From contig NZ_CP124614.1 of the NCBI RefSeq assembly GCF_029958905.1, positions 310,001-374,000 of the forward strand: a DNA stretch of 64,000 bases, read 5' to 3'. The first letter of the stretch is position 1; the number at the start of each line of letters is the position of its first letter. Origin of the DNA: Vibrio sp. YMD68. Its GTDB lineage: Bacteria > Pseudomonadota > Gammaproteobacteria > Enterobacterales > Vibrionaceae. Positions 20,642 through 30,766 of this stretch are shown here, piece by piece. Position numbers and translations under genes: made by a program. The notes below the pieces were generated by a model. The model made no database searches. It was not told the origin of the DNA and saw nothing but the letters and a program-made list of their open reading frames with translations.

Positions 20642-21460
20642 TTAAAATTCTTTTTCCATCTCTTGTGCTCTTGCCACTGCTGATTGCATGGCTTTAGCAA
20701 CAATACTTGAAAGCTGATGCTGATTAAATGTTTTCAATGCTTCGGCTGTTGTACCGCCTTTTGAGGTCACCTGTTCACGTAAGGTTGCTAGCTCAGTTTC
20801 TGGATTTGCTACCACCATTTCTGCCGCACCTAGCGCTGATTGTTGAACCAATAGCCGTGCGGTTTCTTGGTCAAAACCTTGAGCTATCGCTTCCGCTTGC
20901 ATGGCTTCCATAAATAGGAAGAAATAAGCCGGTGCGCTGCCCGCTGCTGCAATCACGCTATTAATGCCCGATTCTTGCCCAACCCAACACACCTTACCCA
21001 CCGCACTCATGAGTTCAGCGGCAAATTTTTTATCCTGTTCTTGTACCTCATCAGCGGCAAATAATCCACTCATGCCCTGGCCAACTAAAGAAGGCGTGTT
21101 CGGCATAACACGAACAAGCCTTAATGTTGTATTAAACATTTCATTGAGGCGAGCAGAGTTAATGCCTGCTGCAATCGAGATGACCAGTTTGTCGCTATAG
21201 TCGACGCTTTGGAGTTCTTTACCAACCGTTTCCATGAGCTGAGGCTTCACTGAAAGGACAATGACTTCGGCATTTTTTGCGGCTGTGGTGTTGTCTGATT
21301 GAGTGTTAATGCCGTACTGCTCACTGAGATAATCAAGTTTAGGCTGACTTGGATTGGTCGCTGTGATTAAAGACGCTGGGTAGCCACTCGCCACCAGGCC
21401 CGCAATAATTGAGCGAGTCATGTTCCCAGCACCAATGAAGGTAATCTTCTTATGTTCCAT
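20642..21460 (-). CDS. proC: Pyrroline-5-carboxylate reductase
   Basis: 272 residues from the ATG at 21460 (a TTG three codons earlier is in frame but less likely). Rossmann motif GAGNMTRSI at the N-terminus and the P5CR signature near the C-terminus (EQVTSKGGTTAEALK). It makes proline from pyrroline-5-carboxylate with NAD(P)H. Downstream of yggS on the same strand with about 150 bp between, the usual yggS-proC-yggT order. Confidence 0.95.
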   Translation of the reverse strand: MEHKKITFIGAGNMTRSIIAGLVASGYPASLITATNPSQPKLDYLSEQYGINTQSDNTTAAKNAEVIVLSVKPQLMETVGKELQSVDYSDKLVISIAAGINSARLNEMFNTTLRLVRVMPNTPSLVGQGMSGLFAADEVQEQDKKFAAELMSAVGKVCWVGQESGINSVIAAAGSAPAYFFLFMEAMQAEAIAQGFDQETARLLVQQSALGAAEMVVANPETELATLREQVTSKGGTTAEALKTFNQHQLSSIVAKAMQSAVARAQEMEKEF

Positions 21461-21609
21461 TCTATTCAACCTAAATGTTAATGACCGTTGTCGATATCGA
21501 AACTCATGGCGAGAGCCAGCAAAGTTACTCGATCGTTTGTCTCTCGTTTTATATATCTCGTTCTTATGTCATCAGTTTGCATGTGATAAGAACGCATAAA
21601 GCAAAGCGA

Positions 21610-22320
21610 CTACGGTTTTTTGGCGTAGTCTCGAGCACCAAAAATAGCGGTGCCGATGCGTACCATCGTGCTGCCCGCATGGATCGCCGCTTCCATATCC
21701 CCACTCATCCCCATGGATAGAGTATCTATTTCGCTATATTTCTCGCTAAGTTGTTGCTTTAGTAGCGCTAGTTTGTCAAATTCAGCACGCTGGGCTTGGT
21801 AATCAGCCACATTAGCGGGAATGGACATCACTCCTCTTAACGTGAGGTTTGGAAGGGTAGAAATCAACTCCGCCAGTGTAAATAACTCGTCACCGCTGAT
21901 CCCAGATTTACTTTTTTCACCACTGGTGTTGACCTGAATAAGCACTTGAAGTGGCTCCATAGCGTCAGGTCGTTGATCATTGAGCCTTTGTGCTGTTTTT
22001 GCTCGGTCAATGGTATGAACCCAGTCAAAATGCTCGGCCACCAAGCGGGTTTTATTGGATTGAATTGGGCCAATAAAATGCCATTCGAGGTCGAGTGACG
22101 GATGAGATTGATTAAAGTGAATCACTTTATCGACCCCTTCTTGCACGTAATTTTCACCAAACCGTCGCTGCCCGCACTGAGCCGCATCGAGAATGGCTTC
22201 AAGAGGCTTAGTCTTACTCACTGCTAAAAGTTGCACGGACTCTCGAGGTCGTCCACACTTTTGTTGTGCGCTTTCTATTTGTGAGGTGATATGTTCAATA
22301 TTTTGTTCAATACTACTCAT
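21610..22320 (-). CDS. yggS: PLP homeostasis protein YggS
   Basis: 236 residues, alanine-racemase-like TIM barrel alone (PLPBP/COG0325). The PLP lysine is Lys36 in AVSKTKP. It binds PLP and buffers its level; no enzyme activity is established for the family. Only 23 bp separate its start from that of the divergent pilT, so their promoters must overlap the coding ends. Confidence 0.94.
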   Translation of the reverse strand: MSSIEQNIEHITSQIESAQQKCGRPRESVQLLAVSKTKPLEAILDAAQCGQRRFGENYVQEGVDKVIHFNQSHPSLDLEWHFIGPIQSNKTRLVAEHFDWVHTIDRAKTAQRLNDQRPDAMEPLQVLIQVNTSGEKSKSGISGDELFTLAELISTLPNLTLRGVMSIPANVADYQAQRAEFDKLALLKQQLSEKYSEIDTLSMGMSGDMEAAIHAGSTMVRIGTAIFGARDYAKKP

Positions 22321-22343
22321 AGCTAACTTTTTAAGGATATTTA

Positions 22344-23381
22344 ATGGATATTGCAGAGTTATTGGATTTTAGTGTAAAGCATAATGCGTCAGATCTACAC
22401 CTTTCTGCAGGGGTGCCTCCAATGGTACGGATAGATGGTGAAGTAAGAAAGCTTGGTGTTCCTGCTTTTAGCCATGCAGAGGTTCATCGACTTGTTTTTG
22501 AGATCATGAACGATGCTCAGCGCAGTGAATATGAAGAAAAGCTTGAAGTGGATTTTTCTTTTGAACTGCCGAATGTTGGCCGATTTCGTGTGAATGCGTT
22601 TAATCAGACGCGTGGTAGCTCTGCGGTATTTCGTACAATCCCAGTGCATATCCCTACCTTAGAGCAAATTGAAGCTCCCGATATCTTTGAAAAAATAGCA
22701 AATTATGAAAAAGGCCTAGTGCTCGTCACAGGGCCTACAGGCTCAGGTAAATCAACAACCTTAGCGGCGATGGTGGATTACATTAACCGTAATCATAATA
22801 AACACATTCTAACCATTGAAGATCCGATTGAATTTGTTCATGAGAACAACAAGTGCTTGGTGAATCAACGAGAAGTACACAAAGATACCCATAGTTTTAA
22901 GAATGCCCTCCGTTCGGCACTGCGTGAAGATCCAGACGTGATCTTAGTGGGTGAGCTTCGAGATCAAGAAACCATCAGTCTCGCCTTAACAGCGGCTGAA
23001 ACGGGGCATTTAGTTTTTGGTACGCTTCACACCAGCTCGGCGGCGAAAACTGTTGACCGGATTATCGATGTGTTTCCTGGTAGTGATAAAGACATGGTGC
23101 GTTCGATGCTTTCTGAATCAATGAGGGCGGTTATTGCGCAGAAGCTATTGAAACGAGTCGGTGGGGGAAGGGTCGCCTGTCATGAGGTGATGCTTGCGAC
23201 GCCAGCGATCCGAAACTTGATTCGAGAAGACAAAGTGGCACAGATGTATTCGATTATTCAAACCGGTGCGGCCCATGGCATGCAAACCATGGAGCAAAAT
23301 GCGAAACAATTGATCGCAAAAGGTTTGGTTGATCCACAAGAAGTAGCGAAAAAAATCGAAATTGAATCATCGAGCTTTTAG
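22344..23381 (+). CDS. pilT: Type IV pilus retraction ATPase PilT
   Basis: 345 residues. Walker A GPTGSGKST at 130-138, Asp box, Walker B (PDVILVGELRD), His box and the PilT-specific AIRNLIRE motif near the C-terminus. It depolymerises type IV pili, giving twitching and DNA uptake. pilU follows after about 120 bp, the standard pair. Confidence 0.97.
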   Translation: MDIAELLDFSVKHNASDLHLSAGVPPMVRIDGEVRKLGVPAFSHAEVHRLVFEIMNDAQRSEYEEKLEVDFSFELPNVGRFRVNAFNQTRGSSAVFRTIPVHIPTLEQIEAPDIFEKIANYEKGLVLVTGPTGSGKSTTLAAMVDYINRNHNKHILTIEDPIEFVHENNKCLVNQREVHKDTHSFKNALRSALREDPDVILVGELRDQETISLALTAAETGHLVFGTLHTSSAAKTVDRIIDVFPGSDKDMVRSMLSESMRAVIAQKLLKRVGGGRVACHEVMLATPAIRNLIREDKVAQMYSIIQTGAAHGMQTMEQNAKQLIAKGLVDPQEVAKKIEIESSSF

Positions 23382-23502
23382 ATAGAAACAAACGCAGTCA
23401 TGCATTCTACTTTTTACAAACAGCCCCTTTTGTACAAACGGATTCTATTGTAAGTAGCCAATGTATTTGGAATGAATAATCTAGTGTAAATGAGAAGTGT
23501 AA

Positions 23503-24609
23503 ATGGAACTGAATCAGTGTTTGCAAGGCATGATTACGCAGAAAGCTTCGGATGTTTATATTACCGTTGGTGCGCCAATCCTGTTTCGTGTTGACGGCGA
23601 GCTTAGAGCGGAAGGTGCCAAGTTAGGGGAAGCCGAGGTTGAGCAATTGCTGGGCGCAATGATGGATCAAGAGCGCGCTTCAGAATACAAGCAAACCCGA
23701 GAAGCGAACTTCGCAATTGTGCGAGATATCGGGCGATTTAGAGTCAGTGCGTTTTATCAGCGAGAGTTGCCGGGCGCCGTAATTCGTCGTATTGAAACGC
23801 AAATTCCAACCTTTGAGCAGTTGAAACTGCCCGATGTATTGCAAAACCTTTCAATCGCAAAGCGAGGTTTAGTTTTGGTGGTTGGAGCGACAGGCTCAGG
23901 GAAGTCAACCACGATGGCCGCGATGACAGGGTACCGCAACGCGAATCGAACTGGGCATATTCTTACCGTTGAAGATCCTATCGAGTTTGTCCATGAGCAC
24001 CAACGCTGCATAGTAACCCAGCGTGAGGTCGGGCTTGACACTGAAAGCTATGAAGTTGCGCTGAAAAACTCGCTGCGCCAAGCTCCTGACATGATTTTGA
24101 TCGGTGAGATACGCAGTCGAGAAACCATGGAATACGCGATGACCTTTGCCGAAACGGGTCATTTATGCATGGCAACACTGCATGCTAATAATGCCAACCA
24201 AGCACTGGAACGTATTTTACACCTGGTCCCGAAAGAGCAAAAAGAGCAATTCTTGTTTGATCTTTCAATGAATCTAAAAGGTGTGATTGGTCAGCAGCTG
24301 ATCCGTGACAAAAATGGTCAAGGCCGTCATGGTGTGTTTGAAGTGCTTTTGAATAGCCCAAGAGTATCGGATCTTATCCGTCGTGGTGATCTTCATGAAC
24401 TAAAAACAACGATGGCGAAGTCGAAAGAGATCGGAATGCAGACGTTTGATCAAGCTCTCTACCAGTTGGTGGTTGATGGAAAGATCAGCGAGCAGGATGC
24501 ACTCCACAGCGCTGATTCTGCCAATGATCTGAGATTGATGTTGAAAACTCAGCGTGGGGAAAGCTTCGATACTGGCACGTTGCAGAACGTTAAAATAGAT
24601 ATGGATTAA
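23503..24609 (+). CDS. pilU: PilT-dependent retraction ATPase PilU
   Basis: 368 residues, paralogous to PilT. Walker A GATGSGKST at 128-136, Walker B PDMILIGEIRS. It lacks the AIRNLIRE form (here SPRVSDLIRRGD) and has a C-terminal extension of about 25 residues, both typical for PilU. It assists PilT in forceful pilus retraction. No terminator is obvious after it; instead a repeat-rich stretch follows. Confidence 0.95.
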   Translation: MELNQCLQGMITQKASDVYITVGAPILFRVDGELRAEGAKLGEAEVEQLLGAMMDQERASEYKQTREANFAIVRDIGRFRVSAFYQRELPGAVIRRIETQIPTFEQLKLPDVLQNLSIAKRGLVLVVGATGSGKSTTMAAMTGYRNANRTGHILTVEDPIEFVHEHQRCIVTQREVGLDTESYEVALKNSLRQAPDMILIGEIRSRETMEYAMTFAETGHLCMATLHANNANQALERILHLVPKEQKEQFLFDLSMNLKGVIGQQLIRDKNGQGRHGVFEVLLNSPRVSDLIRRGDLHELKTTMAKSKEIGMQTFDQALYQLVVDGKISEQDALHSADSANDLRLMLKTQRGESFDTGTLQNVKIDMD

Positions 24610-24646
24610 GTGTAGGACTCGGTCAGCTTTTTATATTCACGATGTG

Positions 24647-24733
24647 CTAGGCGCTATAATAAGCTTCTAGGCGACGTAAGACGTTTCTAAGCGATCTAAT
24701 AAGCACGTTCTGATAAGCACGTTCTGATAAGCA
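24647..24733. repeat. Short-period tandem repeats between pilU and ruvX
   Basis: Three 20-bp units begin at 24647, 24667 and 24687, each starting CTAGGCG or CTAAGCG and ending near AAGC or ACG. They run into a 14-bp unit, ATAAGCACGTTCTG, present twice exactly (24699-24712, 24713-24726) with a partial third to 24733. Between two convergent genes. Confidence 0.8.
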
Positions 24734-24781
24734 ATAGAAGCGTAAGTAATATCCATTGCTAACCGAGTTTTTATTGCTGAG

Positions 24782-25207
24782 CTATTCGTCCCACTGAGAC
24801 TCAAACCAACTCTCTAAAATCACCACCGCAGATTGGCAATCCACATTGCCTTTGCTGAGCGCTTTATACCCCCCCATATTAAACAAGTCAGATCGAGCTT
24901 CTGTTGTAGAAAGGCGTTCATCGTGCAGTTCAACGGGAATGCCATATCGGCCAAACAAGCGATTGGCAAACTTTTTGGCTCTGGGTGTAATGGTTGCCAA
25001 ATCCTTTCCGTGCAAATCTGTGGGTAGCCCTACGATGATGAGATCGGGCTGCCACTCTTTAATCAGTTTTTCAATGTCATCCCACTGTGGGATCCCATCT
25101 TTTGCTTTAAATGCCTTTAAAGGAGAGGCGGTACCTGTAATATCTTGGCCAATTGCACTACCAATACTTTTTGTACCGTAGTCAAACGCCATTATTGTGC
25201 GAGACAT
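24782..25207 (-). CDS. ruvX: Putative pre-16S rRNA nuclease / Holliday junction resolvase-like YqgF
   Basis: 141 residues, RNase H-like fold. First acidic residue in FDYGTKSIG, second in the ERLSTTEA motif (Glu), third near the C-terminal [10 protein letters not shown] (Asp). The family is implicated in 16S rRNA 5' maturation. It is the last gene of the gshB-yqgE side, separated from yqgE by about 140 bp with a heptamer repeat. Confidence 0.93.
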   Translation of the reverse strand: MSRTIMAFDYGTKSIGSAIGQDITGTASPLKAFKAKDGIPQWDDIEKLIKEWQPDLIIVGLPTDLHGKDLATITPRAKKFANRLFGRYGIPVELHDERLSTTEARSDLFNMGGYKALSKGNVDCQSAVVILESWFESQWDE

Positions 25208-25227
25208 TTCTTATTCCAAAATGAATG

Positions 25228-25255
25228 TAACCGTTAACCGTTAACCGTTAACCGG
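25228..25255. repeat. Heptamer tandem repeat upstream of ruvX
   Basis: TAACCGT three times followed by TAACCGG, without gaps, 21-48 bp upstream of the ruvX start. Confidence 0.9.
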
Positions 25256-25349
25256 TATAGAGATAGCCAGTATTGAACTGGCCATCACTTCTTTATCTGC
25301 AAACAACCGTATGATGTGGCTAAGAGTTCAAAAGATTCTGCGGGAGAGA

Positions 25350-25913
25350 TTAAGCGTGCCCTGCTTGTGTGGATAGCTGCGCGGCATCTATTCCCAGCAT
25401 CTGGACTGCTTTTCGCCAACGCTCATGGATGGGGGTATTAAAGATTACATCGGGATCGGCCTCAATCGTGAGCCAGGTGTTTTCTGCTAATTCAGTTTCT
25501 AACTGCCCAGCTTCCCAACCTGAGTAACCTAGAGCGATAACGTAGCTGCCTGGTTCAGCCTCTGTTCCTAATACCGCTAAGATATCTTTAGAGGTGGTGA
25601 CAGAGATTTGATCGGTCATTTGAATGCTGGATTCATATTCATCCTTTGGTTGGTGGAGGATGAATCCGCGATCTTCAGAAACGGGACCGCCATTGAGAAC
25701 CGGCTTATCTAAACTGTCTGTGCGGAGCTGAGGCTGGGTCGACTCAACATCGACTTTTTTCAGCATATTACCAACGGTAATATCAATCGGCGCATTGATC
25801 ACTAATCCCATAGCACCGTCTTGATTATGTTCACAAAGATAGATGACTCGGTCCTTGAAATAGGGGTCTTCCATTCCAGGCATCGCAACTAAGAAGTGAT
25901 TTGTTAGATTCAT
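25350..25913 (-). CDS. yqgE: YqgE/AlgH family protein
   Basis: 187 residues from the ATG at 25913, which has TGGAG at good spacing; 13 upstream codons are open but unsupported. It shows the family hallmarks [14 protein letters not shown] at the N-terminus and [14 protein letters not shown] at about 91-104. AlgH was described as an alginate regulator in Pseudomonas, yet the biochemical function remains unclear. It follows gshB after a small hairpin. Confidence 0.9.
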   Translation of the reverse strand: MNLTNHFLVAMPGMEDPYFKDRVIYLCEHNQDGAMGLVINAPIDITVGNMLKKVDVESTQPQLRTDSLDKPVLNGGPVSEDRGFILHQPKDEYESSIQMTDQISVTTSKDILAVLGTEAEPGSYVIALGYSGWEAGQLETELAENTWLTIEADPDVIFNTPIHERWRKAVQMLGIDAAQLSTQAGHA

Positions 25914-25933
25914 AACAACTCCAATCAGGAAGT

Positions 25934-25950
25934 GGGCAGAAAAACTGCCC
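25934..25950. other. Hairpin between gshB and yqgE
   Basis: GGGCAG / CTGCCC with a 5-A loop in the 60-bp gap between the genes. No T-run follows on the minus strand, so it may be an mRNA-processing or attenuating hairpin instead of a full terminator. Confidence 0.6.
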
Positions 25951-25973
25951 AAATAACATTAGGTGTCTCAATA

Positions 25974-26921
25974 TCAGGCTTTTAAGCGTCGCTCTATTGC
26001 GTCCATTAATTTCGCTGTGATTGATATATCAAATGCAGCTTCAATTTCTCGGATGCAGGTTGGGCTTGTGACATTAATTTCCGTCAACTTATCACCAATA
26101 ACGTCTAAGCCTACAAAGATAAGGCCTTTTTCTTTGAGTGTCGGTGCAACAGCCAGTGCGATCTGTTTATCGGTTTCGCTAAGCGGGCGAGCTTCACCCC
26201 GACCACCGGCTGCTAGATTGCCACGCGTTTCTCCTTTTGCCGGGATTCTCGCTAAGCAAAATGGCATTGGCTCACCATCGACGACCAAAATACGTTTATC
26301 GCCATTGCTGATATCGGGTACAAAAGTCTGCGCCATGGCATAGTTTTGACCGTGATTGGTCAGCGTTTCAATGATGACTGACACATTGGGGTCGTTGGCT
26401 TTCACTCGGAATATAGAAGCGCCACCCATGCCATCTAATGGTTTTAAAATAATATCGCCGTGTTGCTGCTGGAACTGTTTAATCTTTTCTGCTTTTCGCG
26501 TCACAATGGTTGTTGGTGTGAGTTCAGGGAACCACGCGGTAAAGAGCTTTTCATTGCAGTCACGTAAGCTTTGTGGCTTGTTGACGATCAATGTTCCTTT
26601 TTCTTCGGCTCTTTCTAAAATATAGGTCGCGTAGATATATTCAGTATCAAAAGGTGGATCTTTACGCATTAGTACCGCGTCTAATTCAGATAGCTTGATG
26701 GTTTGTTCTGATTTAAATTCGTACCAACCGTTTGGATCTTCTTTAAGTTCGACGACTTTTGTGTCTGCAATCGCTTCACCTTGATCTAAGTGTAGATCAT
26801 TCATTTCCATATAGTGGATTTCATAACCACGACGCTGCGCTTCTAGCATCATGGCAAAGCTTGAATCCTTCTTAATGTTAATGGATGAGATCGGATCCAT
26901 CACAATACCCAGTTTAATCAT
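25974..26921 (-). CDS. gshB: Glutathione synthetase GshB
   Basis: 315 residues from the ATG at 26921 (TGGAG upstream; equal to the E. coli length). ATP-grasp domain with KPLDGMGGASIFRV glycine-rich loop and the NVTSPTCIREIE metal site. It joins gamma-glutamylcysteine and glycine. It starts 13 nt after the rsmE stop, as in many gammaproteobacteria. Confidence 0.96.
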   Translation of the reverse strand: MIKLGIVMDPISSINIKKDSSFAMMLEAQRRGYEIHYMEMNDLHLDQGEAIADTKVVELKEDPNGWYEFKSEQTIKLSELDAVLMRKDPPFDTEYIYATYILERAEEKGTLIVNKPQSLRDCNEKLFTAWFPELTPTTIVTRKAEKIKQFQQQHGDIILKPLDGMGGASIFRVKANDPNVSVIIETLTNHGQNYAMAQTFVPDISNGDKRILVVDGEPMPFCLARIPAKGETRGNLAAGGRGEARPLSETDKQIALAVAPTLKEKGLIFVGLDVIGDKLTEINVTSPTCIREIEAAFDISITAKLMDAIERRLKA

Positions 26922-26934
26922 TGAAATTCTCCAG

Positions 26935-27666
26935 TTAGCCAAGATCGCCAAAACGAACTTGTAAGGCGGTAATTGCGGTTAGAGCCGCTGTTTCGGTACG
27001 AAGAACTCGTGGACCGAGTAGCGTCTCTTCAAATTTGTATTGTTCTGTCATGCTGATTTCTTCAGCTGACAATCCACCTTCAGGGCCGATCAACAGGCGC
27101 ACCTTATTGATCGGTTCTGGAAGGGTGTTTATTGAATATTTTGCACGAGGATGAAGGTTTAGCTTTAACGCTTTGCTGGGTTCGCTGCACCACTCTTCAA
27201 GTTGCATTATTGGGCGAATAACAGGAACCGTATTACGTCCACACTGCTCACAAGCGCTGATAGCGATTTTTTGCCATTGAGCTAATTTCTTTTCAAATCT
27301 TTTCGCGTCGAGTTTAACCCCGCAGCGCTCAGAAATCAGAGGAGTGATGGTGTTAACCCCTAACTCGACCGATTTTTGAATCGTAAACTCCATCTTGTCA
27401 CCGCGAGAGATAACCTGACCAAGATGAAGATCTAAAGGAGATTCACTGCTGTGTTCCACTCGTTCAGACAGTTCAACACTTACTCGCTTTTTGGTGACTT
27501 CTTGGATGGTTGCTGGAAACTCGGCACCACTGCCATCAAATAGGATAACACCTTGCCCTGTCTTCATTCGTAAAACACGTCCAATGTGGCCTGCGGCATC
27601 GTCATCCAGATCAAGCATACCCAGTTGTAGAATCGGATGTGGGTGGTAGATACGAGGGGTTCTCAT
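26935..27666 (-). CDS. rsmE: 16S rRNA (uracil1498-N3)-methyltransferase RsmE
   Basis: 243 residues, PUA-like N-terminal domain and SPOUT methyltransferase domain with the knot motif [13 protein letters not shown] and the C-terminal [13 protein letters not shown]. It methylates U1498 in the decoding centre. First gene of the rsmE-gshB pair. Confidence 0.95.
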   Translation of the reverse strand: MRTPRIYHPHPILQLGMLDLDDDAAGHIGRVLRMKTGQGVILFDGSGAEFPATIQEVTKKRVSVELSERVEHSSESPLDLHLGQVISRGDKMEFTIQKSVELGVNTITPLISERCGVKLDAKRFEKKLAQWQKIAISACEQCGRNTVPVIRPIMQLEEWCSEPSKALKLNLHPRAKYSINTLPEPINKVRLLIGPEGGLSAEEISMTEQYKFEETLLGPRVLRTETAALTAITALQVRFGDLG

Positions 27667-27848
27667 TGCAAGGTCCTAAGTGAAAAAGAGTTAGACCCTA
27701 ACATGGATGCTTTTAGGGCAAAAAACAAGGTGTCACAGGGATTAAAGTCGTCATTGGTTTGTATGCCGGCTGTCTCTTTTGATTTTCTTGATTGGCTTCG
27801 ATTCTGTGCGTTTAGTTCTCTGATTTTTTCTTTATGTCCTGCTCTTGC

Positions 27849-28340
27849 TTACCGCCCTGAATAGGTCAGTGTTTTCTGGCAAGATTGGCAACGATAGTTG
27901 GCTTGCTGCCTGACTACCTTGTTATGGCGTCGGATCGAGAGTGAATGTTGCGTGCAGCCACAGGTATATTCAAAGGTTTTTCCTTGAACGGAGCGTACTG
28001 AAAAGTTATGAGTTGTGTTGGCATTCAATCCAAATACCAGTGTCATCACCGATTGCCACTCTTTCCCGTGCGGTCTAACGCGGCCAAATTGATGGAATGT
28101 AATTAGGTGAGCAACTTCATGAGCGATCACATCATCTAAGAAAGCTTGCGGGTTTTCAGCAAAAAGAACCGGATTTAAACGGATTTCCCAGAGTTGAAGG
28201 TAGGCTTTTCCTGCTGCTTTACCACGGAGTTTATAGCTCAGTGTTGGAAGTTTGAATATGCATTGGAAGTATTGAGAGGCGAGGTCAACACAAGATTTTA
28301 ACTTGGTTTGGGCACGGTAATGAAGTTCAAAATCTTCCAC
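27849..28340 (-). CDS. sprT: SprT family zinc metalloprotease-like protein
   Basis: 163 residues. HExxH zinc motif in [12 protein letters not shown], and a C-terminal zinc ribbon with Cys-Gly-Cys and Cys-X2-Cys pairs. Related to the SPRTN protease that removes DNA-protein crosslinks; the bacterial role is not defined. The gap to rsmE (183 bp) is where V. cholerae carries an endonuclease gene. Confidence 0.9.
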   Translation of the reverse strand: MEDFELHYRAQTKLKSCVDLASQYFQCIFKLPTLSYKLRGKAAGKAYLQLWEIRLNPVLFAENPQAFLDDVIAHEVAHLITFHQFGRVRPHGKEWQSVMTLVFGLNANTTHNFSVRSVQGKTFEYTCGCTQHSLSIRRHNKVVRQQANYRCQSCQKTLTYSGR

Positions 28341-28414
28341 TGTCTTTCCTTGAAATAACGCACGATCATAATTGGTGTTGTTGATGAAGCTCTGTTAATG
28401 ATGCTTTGGATGAT

Positions 28415-28446
28415 AAAAAGCCCCAGCATGAAAGCTGAGGCTAAGA
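28415..28446 (-). terminator. Terminator after the DUF2189 gene
   Basis: AAAGCC-CAGC / GCTG-GGCTT stem with one mismatch and a T-tract on the minus strand. Confidence 0.75.
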
Positions 28447-28536
28447 TAATAGCATTAAATTTTATTATGTAAGTCATGCTATGAAAGCCGTATTTTAAAA
28501 ATCATGTTTTGAAAATAAGGTCAATCAACAGCTAGG

Positions 28537-29334
28537 CTAGATGTTATGTTTCTTTTTGATGGTTTCGTGGTAACCATGCCAAGTGGCATACCCTAGAATA
28601 GGCATGGTGAAAAACATCCCTATACCGTAAGTGGCAAAGCCGATGAGAATCCCACCCGTAATCACTAGAGCCCAAACGATCATCGCGGGTATATTACTTT
28701 TGACGGCATTAAAACTCGAGAAAACCGCGGTCATAACATCCACTCGTTTCTCCATCATTAATGGGATAGAAAAGGCGGAAATACTGAAGATGATCACCGC
28801 AAAGACAAAACCGGCTATTGAGCCAATAATTAAAAATGGCGCAAACTCAGTTAGTGACGCTCCTTGTACTGCGGGGTAGAGAGCATGAATCAAAGCAGCA
28901 ACACGCATCCAAAAAATCATAGCCACGGTGAGCAAAACGGCAAACGCCCACTGTGAAGTCGAGTTTCTAGTGATCGCTTTCATAGAGTGCATCAGGCTTG
29001 GCTGGTGGCCTTTTTCTCTTTCCCAACTGGCATCGTACATCCCGAGAGCAAGGAAAGGCCCAATCAGCATATACACAATCAAGCTAGGCATGACAACAAG
29101 GTGCGTACCTTGCCACTGTACGAGCAATACAATCCCTATAGCAGCAGCCATAAAACAGACGCCGTAGAACATACTGATGAGAGGCATTCGTATAAAATCA
29201 TGAAGCCCGAGTGATAGCCAGTGAAAAGGTGCTGAAACGCTTAACTGATTACAGGGTAGAGTTCGAGCATATTCATTATCAGGAATTTTGTTATCTTTTG
29301 GTTCAAAATCTGTTGGGTTCACCGTACGAGGCAT
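28537..29334 (-). CDS. DUF2189 multi-pass membrane protein
   Basis: 265 residues from the ATG at 29334, which follows AAGGAGGG; eight earlier codons are open. Five or six membrane segments follow a hydrophilic N-terminus of about 30 residues. It fits DUF2189, annotated in some databases as cytochrome c oxidase subunit I-like, though I see no haem or copper ligands. Function unknown. Monocistronic, between metK and sprT. Confidence 0.8.
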   Translation of the reverse strand: MPRTVNPTDFEPKDNKIPDNEYARTLPCNQLSVSAPFHWLSLGLHDFIRMPLISMFYGVCFMAAAIGIVLLVQWQGTHLVVMPSLIVYMLIGPFLALGMYDASWEREKGHQPSLMHSMKAITRNSTSQWAFAVLLTVAMIFWMRVAALIHALYPAVQGASLTEFAPFLIIGSIAGFVFAVIIFSISAFSIPLMMEKRVDVMTAVFSSFNAVKSNIPAMIVWALVITGGILIGFATYGIGMFFTMPILGYATWHGYHETIKKKHNI

Positions 29335-29544
29335 ACACCCTCCTTGATCTATTCTCATGAATCGTAAATGACCTTGGTGGCCGACTGACGGTGTTGGAGT
29401 GACTCACTTGCCCGATTCTATATAAAGCGTCGATATAGAACTTCGATAACGAGCTTCGACCAAGAGAGTACATTTAACACTTTATTAACTATTGGTGTGA
29501 ATAGAAAAAAACACAAATTATTTGATGAATTTTTAGCCAAAAAT

Positions 29545-29573
29545 AAAAAGCCCCTGCAAATATGCAAGGGCTT
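29545..29573 (-). terminator. Terminator after metK
   Basis: AAGCCC-TGCA / TGCA-GGGCTT stem with one mismatch, then a T-rich tract on the minus strand. Confidence 0.9.
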
Positions 29574-29611
29574 AACGTATGTAGCGGTTAAACAGTTTAT
29601 TTCATAACCGC

Positions 29612-30766
29612 TTATTTAATACCAGCAAAATCACGCAGCATTTCAGCTTTGTCCGTCGCTTCCCAAGGGAATTCTTCACGACCGAAGTGACCATAAGCGG
29701 CTGTTTGTTTGTAGATTGGCTGAAGAAGGTTCAGCATTTCTTGCAGACCGTATGGGCGTAAATCAAAGTTTTGGCGAACCGCTTCAACAATGATCTCTTG
29801 AGAGACTTTTTCAGTACCAAATGTTTCAACCATGATTGAAGTTGGATCTGCAACACCGATTGCGTAAGAAAGTTGAATCTCACAGCGGTCAGCCATGCCA
29901 GCAGCAACGATGTTTTTCGCAACGTAACGAGCTGCGTAAGCTGCAGAACGGTCAACTTTTGATGGATCTTTACCAGAGAATGCACCACCACCGTGACGAG
30001 CAGCACCGCCGTAGGTATCAACGATGATCTTACGACCGGTCAGACCACAGTCTCCCATTGGTCCACCGATGACAAAACGGCCGGTTGGGTTGATGAAGAA
30101 GTTCGTGTCTTTGTTGATCCACTCAGAAGGCAATACTGGCTTAATGATCTCTTCCATTACCGCTTCACGAAGGTCCGGTGTAGAGACTGAATCGCTGTGC
30201 TGAGTTGAAAGAACAACCGCATCAATACCGACAATCTTGCCCTGGTCGTACTGGAAAGTAACTTGAGATTTCGCATCAGGGCGAAGGAAATCGAGTTTGC
30301 CGCTCTTACGTACTTCCGCTTGCTTCTTAACCAGAAGGTGAGAGTAAGTAATTGGAGCAGGCATTAGAATTGGCGTTTCGTTTGTGGCGTAACCAAACAT
30401 GATGCCTTGGTCGCCAGCACCTTGTTCTTTCGGGTCGGCTTTATCAACGCCTTGGTTGATGTCTGGTGATTGCTTACCGATCGTGTTGAGTACAGCACAA
30501 GAATCGGCATCAAAGCCCATGTCTGAATGGACGTAGCCAATTTCACGAACGGTTTGGCGAGTGATCTCTTCGATATCAACCCAAGCTGACGTTGTGATTT
30601 CACCGCCAACCATCACCATGCCAGTTTTTACATAAGTCTCACAGGCGACGCGGGCTTTTGGATCTTGTTCAATGATGGCATCAAGAACAGCATCAGAAAT
30701 TTGATCTGCAATTTTATCTGGATGACCTTCTGAAACAGACTCAGAAGTAAATAGGTGCTTAGCCAT
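29612..30766 (-). CDS. metK: S-adenosylmethionine synthetase MetK
   Basis: 384 residues from the ATG at 30766, exactly the E. coli length. Motifs [31 protein letters not shown] and [19 protein letters not shown] are intact. It makes SAM from methionine and ATP. Divergent from tktA, with candidate MetJ boxes about 75-95 bp upstream of its start. Confidence 0.98.
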   Translation of the reverse strand: MAKHLFTSESVSEGHPDKIADQISDAVLDAIIEQDPKARVACETYVKTGMVMVGGEITTSAWVDIEEITRQTVREIGYVHSDMGFDADSCAVLNTIGKQSPDINQGVDKADPKEQGAGDQGIMFGYATNETPILMPAPITYSHLLVKKQAEVRKSGKLDFLRPDAKSQVTFQYDQGKIVGIDAVVLSTQHSDSVSTPDLREAVMEEIIKPVLPSEWINKDTNFFINPTGRFVIGGPMGDCGLTGRKIIVDTYGGAARHGGGAFSGKDPSKVDRSAAYAARYVAKNIVAAGMADRCEIQLSYAIGVADPTSIMVETFGTEKVSQEIIVEAVRQNFDLRPYGLQEMLNLLQPIYKQTAAYGHFGREEFPWEATDKAEMLRDFAGIK

